The position numbers were made by a program, and so were the translations under genes. This document shows, piece by piece, positions 18,193 through 25,594 of a stretch of 64,000 bases of DNA. The first letter of the stretch is position 1. Each line of letters starts with the position of its first letter. Source of the stretch: JAGVPT01 sp964439265 (lineage in GTDB: Bacteria; Bacteroidota; Ignavibacteria; UBA10030; UBA8401); NCBI GenBank assembly GCA_964439265.1, contig CAYTOA010000010.1:21008-85007 (forward strand), in the 5' to 3' direction. The notes beneath the pieces are model-generated. The model saw only the letters and a program-made list of their open reading frames with translations, was not told the origin of the DNA and did no database searches.

Positions 18193-18681
18193 ATGAATAT
18201 TCTTTTTGTCTGCACCGCAAATATCTGCCGGAGCGCGATGAGCGCCGCCATCCTGAGAAAAATGGTGATGGAAAACGGCCTGCAATCCTCAATTCTTGTG
18301 GACTCCGCCGGCACGGAGGCTCTGATCGAATCGCCGTCGGAAGAAACGACGGTTGACGTGTGCAGGGGTCATGGCATCGATATCGCGGCGCACAGAGGTC
18401 AGCAGATCACGAACGTTATGGTTGGTGATGCGTCCATCATTCTCTGTATGGCGGAACCGCACAGGAGAATCATCCGGGGTATTTTTCCGCAGTGGGAACG
18501 CAAGATCCTCCTCCTGAAGGAATTCGGAATGGCCGAGTCTCCGCAGAATCCATCCGTCGAAGACCCGACCGGGCGAGCCAAGAAAAAATATGAGAAATGT
18601 TTTGTGGAGCTTCAGGCCGAAATCACGAGGATCTTTCCGATTCTCAGGGAACTGGTGCAGCAGGAGAAGCTTCCGAAGTAA
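18193..18681 (+). CDS. Low-molecular-weight protein tyrosine phosphatase (Wzb/Etp type)
   Basis: A 162-residue cytoplasmic enzyme beginning directly after the stop of the sensor gene. The N-terminus has the catalytic P-loop VCTANICRSA: Cys7 is the nucleophile, Arg13 binds phosphate and Ser14 follows (CX5R-S). The general acid is Asp124 in VEDPTG. The length and motif spacing fit the family. In polysaccharide loci, such phosphatases dephosphorylate the C-terminal tyrosine cluster of the Wzc-type kinase, here the product of 437-2827, and keep it cycling. Immediate adjacency to the degenerate sensor kinase suggests that the sensor and phosphatase act in one regulatory step, which is an inference. 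Confidence 0.93.
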   Translation: MNILFVCTANICRSAMSAAILRKMVMENGLQSSILVDSAGTEALIESPSEETTVDVCRGHGIDIAAHRGQQITNVMVGDASIILCMAEPHRRIIRGIFPQWERKILLLKEFGMAESPQNPSVEDPTGRAKKKYEKCFVELQAEITRIFPILRELVQQEKLPK

Positions 18682-18819
18682 CCGCCCCACCGCAAAAGCT
18701 GTCGGACACTTTGTTGAACGGCCGTACGAAATATTTCAATTCCCTGCTATTTTGGGATAGCGGTGTGAGACACCTCTCCATTCCGTTGAATCCTCCGCGC
18801 AACTAAAAAAACCATTTTG

Positions 18820-18827
18820 TATATTTG
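18820..18827 (+). promoter_or_regulatory. Possible Bacteroidota-type -7 element
   Basis: TATATTTG matches the Bacteroidota -7 consensus TAnnTTTG and lies 21 bp before the ATG at 18849. No -33 TTTG-type element is found at the usual spacing; the nearest TTG at 18786-18788 is too far. The call is tentative. Confidence 0.3.
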
Positions 18828-18848
18828 CGGTACACTAGCGAGGGCACA

Positions 18849-19763
18849 ATGCCACGCCGCAATGACCATGTCTGGGGAATTATTCTCGCCGCCGGCGACG
18901 GAAAACGGTTAAAGCACTATATCCGGTCGCGATTCAATTCCGATTGCCCGAAACAATTTTGCGCCTTCACCGGGACACGGTCGATGCTGTCGCACACCAT
19001 TTCCCGTGCTCGTTTGTTCATCCCGCCGGAACGAATTGTCGTTACCGTCAACAGCAAGCAGAGTTCGTATGCGGCCGGTGACATTTCCGGATTAGACGAG
19101 CGGAATGTTATTGTGCAGCCGTCGAACAAAGAAACGACCGCAAGCATCCTCCTCCCGTTACTCCACATCATTCGCCGCGACCCGGATGCGTGCGTCGTAG
19201 TCTTTCCGTCTGACCACTTTATCGTGGAAGAAAAACGATTCATGGACAACGTCGCTGCGGCAGTGGAATTTGTCGATAACCATTCCAAGTATCTTCTTCT
19301 TCTCGGTGTTGAACAGCATGAGTTTCATCCCGACTATGGCTGGATCGAAACGAGTATGAAGATCTCGGACATCCGGGGCTGCGAAGTCTTTCGCGTTAAG
19401 CGGTTTTTGGAGAAACCCAACAGCGAAAAGATCAGTACGGTGCAGCAAGAACATTGTTTGCTTAATACGATGGTCTTTGTCGGAACCGCAGCCACGGTTC
19501 TCCGAAAATTCCGCCTCCTCACGCCGTCAGTGTTTCAAGCGTTCAAAAAAATCGACGTCGACCTTCTCTCACCTCACGAAGAGTCGACCGTGAATGAAGT
19601 GTATTCGGCGCTTCCCTCCGTCGATTTCTCCGTGGCGATTCTGGAGCATGACGCCCACGGACTTGCGGTCCTGCGCGTCAAGGATGTCTACTGGAGCGAC
19701 TGGGGAAACGCGGACCGAGTTCGCGCGGACATCGCGAGGATTAAAAACGGAATCGAAACGTAA
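18849..19763 (+). CDS. Mannose-1-phosphate guanylyltransferase-like nucleotidyltransferase
   Basis: A 304-residue cytoplasmic enzyme. ATG 18849 follows GCGAGGG; the open frame extends slightly upstream. The nucleotide-binding signature is IILAAGDGKRLKHY followed by CPKQFCAF, the PKQF variant typical of GDP-mannose pyrophosphorylases (ManC/RfbM). It also has FPSDHFI (metal-binding Asp) and VKRFLEKPNSEK. It would make GDP-mannose from mannose-1-phosphate and GTP, supplying donor to the glycosyltransferases upstream. It is shorter than two-domain ManC/AlgA proteins and lacks the C-terminal cupin isomerase. A 167-bp spacer and a possible promoter separate it from the phosphatase gene, so it may have its own transcript. 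Confidence 0.8.
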   Translation: MPRRNDHVWGIILAAGDGKRLKHYIRSRFNSDCPKQFCAFTGTRSMLSHTISRARLFIPPERIVVTVNSKQSSYAAGDISGLDERNVIVQPSNKETTASILLPLLHIIRRDPDACVVVFPSDHFIVEEKRFMDNVAAAVEFVDNHSKYLLLLGVEQHEFHPDYGWIETSMKISDIRGCEVFRVKRFLEKPNSEKISTVQQEHCLLNTMVFVGTAATVLRKFRLLTPSVFQAFKKIDVDLLSPHEESTVNEVYSALPSVDFSVAILEHDAHGLAVLRVKDVYWSDWGNADRVRADIARIKNGIET

Positions 19764-19824
19764 ATGTGTCTTTATGAAACGTCAAACGATACGACTCATT
19801 TCCACACTATGAAAGGAAAAGGCA

Positions 19825-20187
19825 ATGGCGATCAATGCGGGATACCTTCTTCTGGGGCTGGCGGCAGGAATTCTTAGCGGATTTATCGGAATAGGAGGAG
19901 GAATCCTGATTGTCCCGGCGCTCGTGCTGATCTTTGGATTCTCTCAGCAGCAGGCGCAAGGGACATCGCTCGCGATTCTTTTGCCCCCAGTCGGAATTCT
20001 CGCTGCCTGGACATACTATCAGCATGGATTTGTCGACAGCAAGGTAGCCTTGATTATCGTGATAGGATTCATTGCAGGGGGATGGATCGGTGCGCGGTAT
20101 GCTACCGCGTTGTCAAACGAGGCACTTGGCAAATTCTTCGGTGTCGTACTCATTGTTATTGGCATTAAGATGTTTATCGGAAAATAG
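19825..20187 (+). CDS. Half-size TauE/SafE-family membrane protein
   Basis: A 120-residue membrane protein with about four hydrophobic segments. It begins AGYLLLGLAAGILSGFIGIG, followed by GGGILIVPALVLI and a QGTSLAILLPP loop, the standard N-terminal repeat of the TSUP (sulfite exporter TauE/SafE) family. Typical members are about 250 residues with two such repeats. This one has a single repeat and presumably works as a homodimer; short forms of this kind exist in the family. The transported compound, often a small organic sulfonate or sulfur anion, cannot be told. A good ribosome site (GAAAGGAAAAGG) precedes the ATG. It lies between the polysaccharide and pectin loci with no obvious link to either. 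Confidence 0.8.
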   Translation: MAINAGYLLLGLAAGILSGFIGIGGGILIVPALVLIFGFSQQQAQGTSLAILLPPVGILAAWTYYQHGFVDSKVALIIVIGFIAGGWIGARYATALSNEALGKFFGVVLIVIGIKMFIGK

Positions 20188-20630
20188 AAGACATCGGTCG
20201 TATAAGAATCTGTCTCTCGCCTCCCACGTTGTTCGTTGCATACCTACTTCTACTTTTTCGCAAGGGTGAATTCTTGATTCTTTCCGGCATTTCGTATGCC
20301 GTCAGGCCGACTAACGCTTTTGTCAAAAATATTTTAAGGGCGAACAATACGAGAGCGTCAGGCGTACTGGTGAGATTATTCTGAATCAGACAATCAGCAA
20401 CCTGTGCTTCTATCAATGCGCATAACATCAGATCGACAGGGATCCATTGAGAATTTCTTTCATGTCAACGCTCAACCAATCCCACCAATTCTGCCGCACA
20501 TTGTCCCTCTTTCGAAGCGGCAAAATCCCGCCTGAATCTGAATCTTCCTGACTATTATTTCTTCTTAAAATCAGCCGCCGGACGCCATTCATATCCGCGT
20601 TGTAATAAAAACGATTTGTCAAAAAAAGAC

Positions 20631-20659
20631 TTGACATAAAATCAAATCTTTTGTATGAT
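20631..20659 (+). promoter_or_regulatory. Strong -35/-10 promoter driving the first pectin genes
   Basis: A perfect -35 TTGACA (20631-20636) is followed after exactly 17 bp by TATGAT (20654-20659), one base from the TATAAT consensus. The inferred start of transcription is near 20666, directly before the palindromic site at 20672. Bacteroidota housekeeping promoters usually look different, so this sigma-70-like form is worth noting. Confidence 0.65.
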
Positions 20660-20671
20660 GTGCCTAAATAG

Positions 20672-20693
20672 TTACCGGTAAAGTAAACGATTA
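20672..20693 (+). promoter_or_regulatory. Candidate LacI-family operator, copy 1
   Basis: The perfect palindrome TTACCGGTAA (20672-20681) is followed two bases later by TAAACGATTA (20684-20693), which has a central CG and symmetric TAA/TTA ends, the usual form of LacI-family sites. The 20-bp string agttaccggtaaagtaaacg (20670-20689) is repeated exactly at 46822-46841. It overlaps the inferred transcript start of the promoter at 20631-20659, a position suited to repression. The likely binder is the regulator encoded at 35035-36102. Confidence 0.6.
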
Positions 20694-20989
20694 AGTAATA
20701 AGACCCTTTTCACCGTAATTCTTTCGCAGTAATCCTCAAATAGACTTTTTTCCAGGGTTGTCCGCCGGCTCAAATGCGATTTATTCTCCGGCGCGATTAA
20801 TAGACATTCTTCACATTTCACCACTTTTATTAACGAAAACCACAGCCTAATGATGGTGTGAGGCAAAAGCTTTTCATCTCCCCCTCCTGGCGGGAGGTCT
20901 TCTGCTTCCTCAACGCAGCATTCGGAAAACAGATCTACAATCAAGAAGCAGGCGTTATGCACATTGGTACAATGAGAGAGTAACAATCC

Positions 20990-22603
20990 ATGATCTGTTG
21001 TTATCCTATACTATTCCGCCGCTTTCGCCGTACAGCAATGCTCGTCTTCTTCGGGTTCATTCAAGCATTCCCCCAGCAGCCCAGTGATTTGTTCTCAGAA
21101 GCTCCCGACGAAATTCTTCCCATGAATGCACCGTTTGAAATGCCTCGAATGACCCGTCCCTTTTTTCCGGATAGAAGTTTCAACATCAGAGACTATGGTG
21201 CCACGGAAGGAGGAGCGGTTAAGAACACGGAAGCAATTCGTGCAGCGATCGCTGCTGCATCTGGAGCAGGCGGCGGAAAAGTTGTTGTCCCGGCTGGACG
21301 CTGGATGACCGGAGCCATTCACCTGGCGAGCAACGTTAATCTTTCGCTCGAAAAAGGAGCCGAACTTCTCTTTAGTCAGGATCCATCCGATTATCTCCCC
21401 GCCGTCTTTTCCCGGCACGAGGATACGGAATGCAACAAATATTCTGCATTCATCTATGCAGACCACAAGACCAATATTGCAATTACGGGAGAGGGCACAT
21501 TAAACGGCCAGGGAAAGCCATGGTGGGCTTGGAAAGAATCCCGGAAGAATTCGGAGCAGCAGCTTGAATCGATGGGAGACAAGAACACGGCGGTGCGGGA
21601 CCGGTTGTTTGACGGAACCGATGGGAGAGTTCTGCGTCCCGCATTTTTTCAGCCGATGAACTGCAGCAACATCCTGGTCGAAGGCGTCACATTTCTGTAC
21701 GGAGCCTTCTGGACCATCACTCCGACATACTGTGAAAACGTTATCGTTCGTAAAGTAAAAATCACCACCGACGGATCGTACGGTCACGTGCCGAACGGCG
21801 ACGGTGTCGACCCTTCCTCATGCAAAAACGTTTTGATCGAATACTGTGAATTCTGCACGGGCGACGATTGCATAGCGATCAAATCTGGGCGAGACAGGGA
21901 TGGCATGCGTGTCGGAATTCCGACGGAGAATGTCGTCATTCGTCATTGCATCGGACTCCAGGGACATGGCGGCATTGTCATCGGCAGCGAAACATCGGGG
22001 GGCATCCGCAACGTGTATGCGTACGATTGCCGCTTTCACGGAACAGATCGTATTGTTCGAATCAAAACGGCACGCGGCCGCGGCGGGATGATCGAAAATA
22101 TGTGGTTCCGCGATCTTTCTGCGGATACGATCCAGCAGGAGGCGATTCACGTCAATATGCTGTACACGGGGAGCCGGCTTCCGGCCGAAGCGGTGACACT
22201 TGCAACGCCGAAGATCAGGAATCTTCATTATTCGAAGATTTCCTGCTCGTACGGAAAGAAAGCTGCGATAGAGATTCTTGGCCTCCCGGAGATGCCCGTG
22301 GAGAATGTCAGTTTCGACAGCATCACGATCACTGCCGCGAAGGGAATTTTGTGCAGTGATGCGAAAATGATCGAATTCAAGAATGTCTCCGTCCACCCAT
22401 CTTCCGGCCCGCTTTTCTCTCTTATGGATTGTGAAGGAATTACGGCGGACCGGATGGAGGTATTTGAGGGAGTATCTCCGCTGATCTACGCCGATGGCTT
22501 AAACACAAAGAACATTCTCCTCACGCATACGAACACGGCCGGTTCAAATGTACCGGTTCAGTTCGGTGCACACATATCTCATGAAGCGGTAATTCTGCGA
22601 TGA
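20990..22603 (+). CDS. Glycoside hydrolase family 28 polygalacturonase (periplasmic)
   Basis: A 537-residue protein with an N-terminal signal sequence (arginine-rich start, then AMLVFFGFIQAFPQQ). The parallel beta-helix fold starts at FNIRDYGATEGGAVKNTEAI. GH28 catalytic groups are all present: PNGDGVDPSSC (about 267-277), GDDCIAIKSG (about 290-299, paired aspartates), QGHGGIVIGS (about 322-331, catalytic-site His) and RIKT (about 357-360). It hydrolyses alpha-1,4-galacturonan, and the short loops around the cleft suggest an exo mode like other Bacteroidota GH28 proteins, an inference. There is no T9SS C-terminal domain, so it should remain in the periplasm. It overlaps the TonB receptor gene by 4 bp. 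Confidence 0.92.
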   Translation: MICCYPILFRRFRRTAMLVFFGFIQAFPQQPSDLFSEAPDEILPMNAPFEMPRMTRPFFPDRSFNIRDYGATEGGAVKNTEAIRAAIAAASGAGGGKVVVPAGRWMTGAIHLASNVNLSLEKGAELLFSQDPSDYLPAVFSRHEDTECNKYSAFIYADHKTNIAITGEGTLNGQGKPWWAWKESRKNSEQQLESMGDKNTAVRDRLFDGTDGRVLRPAFFQPMNCSNILVEGVTFLYGAFWTITPTYCENVIVRKVKITTDGSYGHVPNGDGVDPSSCKNVLIEYCEFCTGDDCIAIKSGRDRDGMRVGIPTENVVIRHCIGLQGHGGIVIGSETSGGIRNVYAYDCRFHGTDRIVRIKTARGRGGMIENMWFRDLSADTIQQEAIHVNMLYTGSRLPAEAVTLATPKIRNLHYSKISCSYGKKAAIEILGLPEMPVENVSFDSITITAAKGILCSDAKMIEFKNVSVHPSSGPLFSLMDCEGITADRMEVFEGVSPLIYADGLNTKNILLTHTNTAGSNVPVQFGAHISHEAVILR

Positions 22604-25578
22604 ATTTCTTTGGAGAAATACTCGTTGCGACGTTGCGCGGAAATCGAATGATGGATCGAATTCCAGCCGGGAGAAGTTTACATTGGAGCTACTATCACGT
22701 CAAATCCAAATGGTTCCTCTTCTGGAGTTTTGTTGTCATTTTCTGCACGACGGAATTGTTGAATGCACAAACCGTAGGGAAGCTTTCGGGAAAGATTATC
22801 GACAGGGACACGAGAGAACCCATTATCGGATGCAATGTCGTCATTGTGGGCACGAAGTTGGGAGCGACAACGGATATCGATGGTTCATATTTTATCTTAA
22901 ATATTGTCCCGGATAAATATGATGTAGAGGCTTCGATGATCGGGTACCAGAAAGTGCTCGAGCATGGGGTGATCATTAATTCCGAGAAGACCACGACAAT
23001 CGATTTTTCACTTACTTCGACAACCCTGACACAGGGCGTTGTAGAAATAGTTGCAACGAGACCCGATGTTCAGCCTGAAAAGACTTCCACGAGCGAAGTA
23101 ATCCGCCCTGATGATGTGAATGCGATTGCGGGCATGAGAGATGTCACGGACGTCATCGGCCTTGCGGCCGATGTCACCGACGGCCATTTCCGCGGCGGCC
23201 GGACCGGCGAAGAGTATTACACACTGCAGGGGATGGGGATAGTCAATCCGTTCGATGCGTCATCGGCATTCATCCCCATCTTAAGCGCAGTGGAGGAAGT
23301 AGAGGTGGTTACGAGCGGGTTTGGGGCACAGTATGGGAATGCCCAGTCCGGGATCGTCAATATCACAATGAAAGAAGGAAAGTCGGACAAATGGAGGACC
23401 ACTTTTGAGTCCCGGGTCCGCGCTCCGGGACGGAAAACCTTTGGCCCAAGCGTTTATGATGCGTCCGCCAATGCGTATCTCGCAAAATTATTCAACAAGA
23501 ATTTTTGGCTGACCGGTGATCCTGATAACGGCAACCAGCCGCTGCTCTCACGGATGGGCTCGGGACTGTTAAACCGTTATGGTCAGGATACTGCTGTGAT
23601 GCTGCAGGTGGCATATACCCTATGGCTGAAGCAGATGAAAAGAGACCTCAACCAGGCTTATGGGAAGGACATTGATTACTCAGTCGAGGGAAGCTCGGGC
23701 GGTCCGCTCAACGACAACATGACGATGTTCGTAGCCATGCGGTCAAATGTCGTTAATCCTGAATTTCCAACGCAGCAACCCGATGTTGACCGGCAGTTCA
23801 TGGGAAACGTCTCCACTGATTTTGGGGGAGGGGCGATACTGCTCACCAGCGGCGGGTATTCCATAAGCAACAAAAACGTTTTCCCGAGTTCCAATGACCT
23901 CGGCTATTACAACTGGTTATGGGATAGGACGCTCAGTATCGAATACCAAACAACGGAGAATGGACAGTTAGGGGCACGGTTCTCGAAAACACTCAGCGCA
24001 AACACGTTCTACGAACTGAAGTTGAACGCCCTTTCAACAAAACTGAACCTTGGTTCTACCCCCTGGCCGAGCACGCTTCCCGATTCGATCGCCTTGCAGT
24101 CGCAAAGCGCGAAAATCGCAATCACGACTCCTGTTACCGGTCCTGACGAGTTCACGTACCTGAAAGGAAACGACGACTTCAAAGACGAGAAAACGCTGAC
24201 GGTGTCATTCGAAGCTTCGCTGACAAGTCAAGTGACAAAATCGCATCTGTTCAACGGCGGCATCCAGTTCAATTCGTACTCAATCCAGGCCAATGACAAA
24301 TCAAGCACCAGCTCATCTCTGCAGTTGGCGAATTACACAGCCAATCCGATCGAGGGTGCGCTCTACATCCAGGATAAGATGGAATTTGAAGGGATGATCG
24401 CAAACATCGGTTTACGGCTTGACGTATGGAATGCGAACAAGGATTACTATGTCAACACGTTCGACCCGTTCGCCGTCGTCGACGATTCCGGCCGAGTAGT
24501 GCAGAACATGGCCAATGCCGATAAAGCGAGAACACCGCTGCTCGGAAGGCTGCAGCCACGGGCCGGGATTTCGTTTCCTGTTTCCGTTAACACAGTTTTT
24601 CACCTCAACTATGGCTCGTTCGTCCAGCGGCCTTCGTTCCAATATGTTGTTGCAACAACAGTGTCCCAAGTATACAACAAGCCCGTGACGCTCGGTAATC
24701 CCCGGCTCGAGCCGCAGACAACGAACAGCTACGATATCGGAGTCATGCAGGGATTGGGGGAGGGATTCACGCTCGACGTCAGCGGATACTATAAAGATGT
24801 AAAGGATCTCATTGAGGAGGCGACCTTTAACGATGCTACGAATACGGTCGAATACAACTCATACTACAATAGAGACTATGCCGACATCAGGGGATTCCGT
24901 ACAACACTCGCAAAGAAAAAAGGAAATTTCACAGGCACGGTCGGGTACCAGTATAGTGTTGCGACCGGCAAGAGTGCAACAGCCAACGGTGCTCCGCCGG
25001 TTTTTACACAAGTCAACGGGGTCGTGACGACGGATTTGGGCCAAGTTCCCAGAAGGGATGTTCTTCTTGATTTCGACCGGACGCACAATCTTACCGTCAC
25101 ACTTCAATACATGACGCCGAAGGAATTCGGGCCGATGTTTTTTGGCGGATATCCGCTTGAGAATTTTACGCTCTCTCTCAACTCTTTTGCGCGGAGCGGC
25201 CGACCGTATACTTCCTCCTATGACCGCACCCTCCTTAATATTAATGGCGCCCGGACGCCGGCGGAATATAATTCGAATGTGCGGCTCACGAGAGTCATTG
25301 ATGATTTCTTCGGTACGAAAGGTACGATCTATGTTGAGGTGTTTAACCTCTTTAACGACAAGATCCTCAACTACGATTATTTGTTTGCCGAGGCCAATGC
25401 GAACCAAACGAACCCGTACATCCAACAGTACGAAAAATATGCCATCAGCGATCCGCAAAACGGAGTGCTCTACTGGAACCAGAAGAATACCGAGACATCG
25501 TTCCCTGTCAATCAATCGTTCTTAATTTATGACAACGAACCGCGGTCCTATAATTTCGGCCTGGCACTTGAATTTTGA
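22600..25578 (+). CDS. TonB-dependent outer-membrane receptor with N-terminal carboxypeptidase-regulatory-like domain
   Basis: A 992-residue protein coupled to the GH28 gene (ATGA overlap). The start may instead be ATG 22648, since the hydrophobic signal (FLFWSFVVIFCTTELLNAQ) lies near residues 38-56. Residues about 60-145 form the regulatory-like domain (GKIIDRDTREPIIGCNVVIV ... LGATTDIDGSYFI). The plug follows, with VEEVEVVTSGFGAQYGNAQS and GIVNITMKEG. The rest is a 22-strand-type barrel ending GLALEF. It resembles the Ignavibacteria receptor type rather than a true SusC, and no SusD partner is encoded next to it. It probably imports oligogalacturonides or binds them with the exported protein encoded downstream. 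Confidence 0.88.
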   Translation: MNFFGEILVATLRGNRMMDRIPAGRSLHWSYYHVKSKWFLFWSFVVIFCTTELLNAQTVGKLSGKIIDRDTREPIIGCNVVIVGTKLGATTDIDGSYFILNIVPDKYDVEASMIGYQKVLEHGVIINSEKTTTIDFSLTSTTLTQGVVEIVATRPDVQPEKTSTSEVIRPDDVNAIAGMRDVTDVIGLAADVTDGHFRGGRTGEEYYTLQGMGIVNPFDASSAFIPILSAVEEVEVVTSGFGAQYGNAQSGIVNITMKEGKSDKWRTTFESRVRAPGRKTFGPSVYDASANAYLAKLFNKNFWLTGDPDNGNQPLLSRMGSGLLNRYGQDTAVMLQVAYTLWLKQMKRDLNQAYGKDIDYSVEGSSGGPLNDNMTMFVAMRSNVVNPEFPTQQPDVDRQFMGNVSTDFGGGAILLTSGGYSISNKNVFPSSNDLGYYNWLWDRTLSIEYQTTENGQLGARFSKTLSANTFYELKLNALSTKLNLGSTPWPSTLPDSIALQSQSAKIAITTPVTGPDEFTYLKGNDDFKDEKTLTVSFEASLTSQVTKSHLFNGGIQFNSYSIQANDKSSTSSSLQLANYTANPIEGALYIQDKMEFEGMIANIGLRLDVWNANKDYYVNTFDPFAVVDDSGRVVQNMANADKARTPLLGRLQPRAGISFPVSVNTVFHLNYGSFVQRPSFQYVVATTVSQVYNKPVTLGNPRLEPQTTNSYDIGVMQGLGEGFTLDVSGYYKDVKDLIEEATFNDATNTVEYNSYYNRDYADIRGFRTTLAKKKGNFTGTVGYQYSVATGKSATANGAPPVFTQVNGVVTTDLGQVPRRDVLLDFDRTHNLTVTLQYMTPKEFGPMFFGGYPLENFTLSLNSFARSGRPYTSSYDRTLLNINGARTPAEYNSNVRLTRVIDDFFGTKGTIYVEVFNLFNDKILNYDYLFAEANANQTNPYIQQYEKYAISDPQNGVLYWNQKNTETSFPVNQSFLIYDNEPRSYNFGLALEF

Positions 25579-25594
25579 GAAAAAGAATAAAACC

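Larger units (their letters stand above)
20188..20989 (+). other. 802-bp intergenic region and long leader ahead of the pectin locus
   Basis: No convincing gene is seen; small open frames on the minus strand have no recognisable product. A 6-bp stem hairpin (CGGCAT-TTCGT-ATGCCG, 20285-20301) lies 98 bp after the TauE-like gene and has no T-run. The second half holds a strong promoter (20631-20659) and a paired palindromic site (20672-20693). About 320 bp lie between the inferred transcription start and the GH28 start codon at 20990. Confidence 0.7.

Noticed and set aside
20428..20637. Short minus-strand open frame of 69 codons in the spacer before the pectin locus
   Set aside because: No recognisable product, no good ribosome site, and it ends next to the + strand promoter. 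Possibly chance or a decayed remnant.
20672..20986. 104-codon minus-strand open frame in the same spacer
   Set aside because: It overlaps the leader and operator, has no signature and shows cysteine-rich irregular composition.
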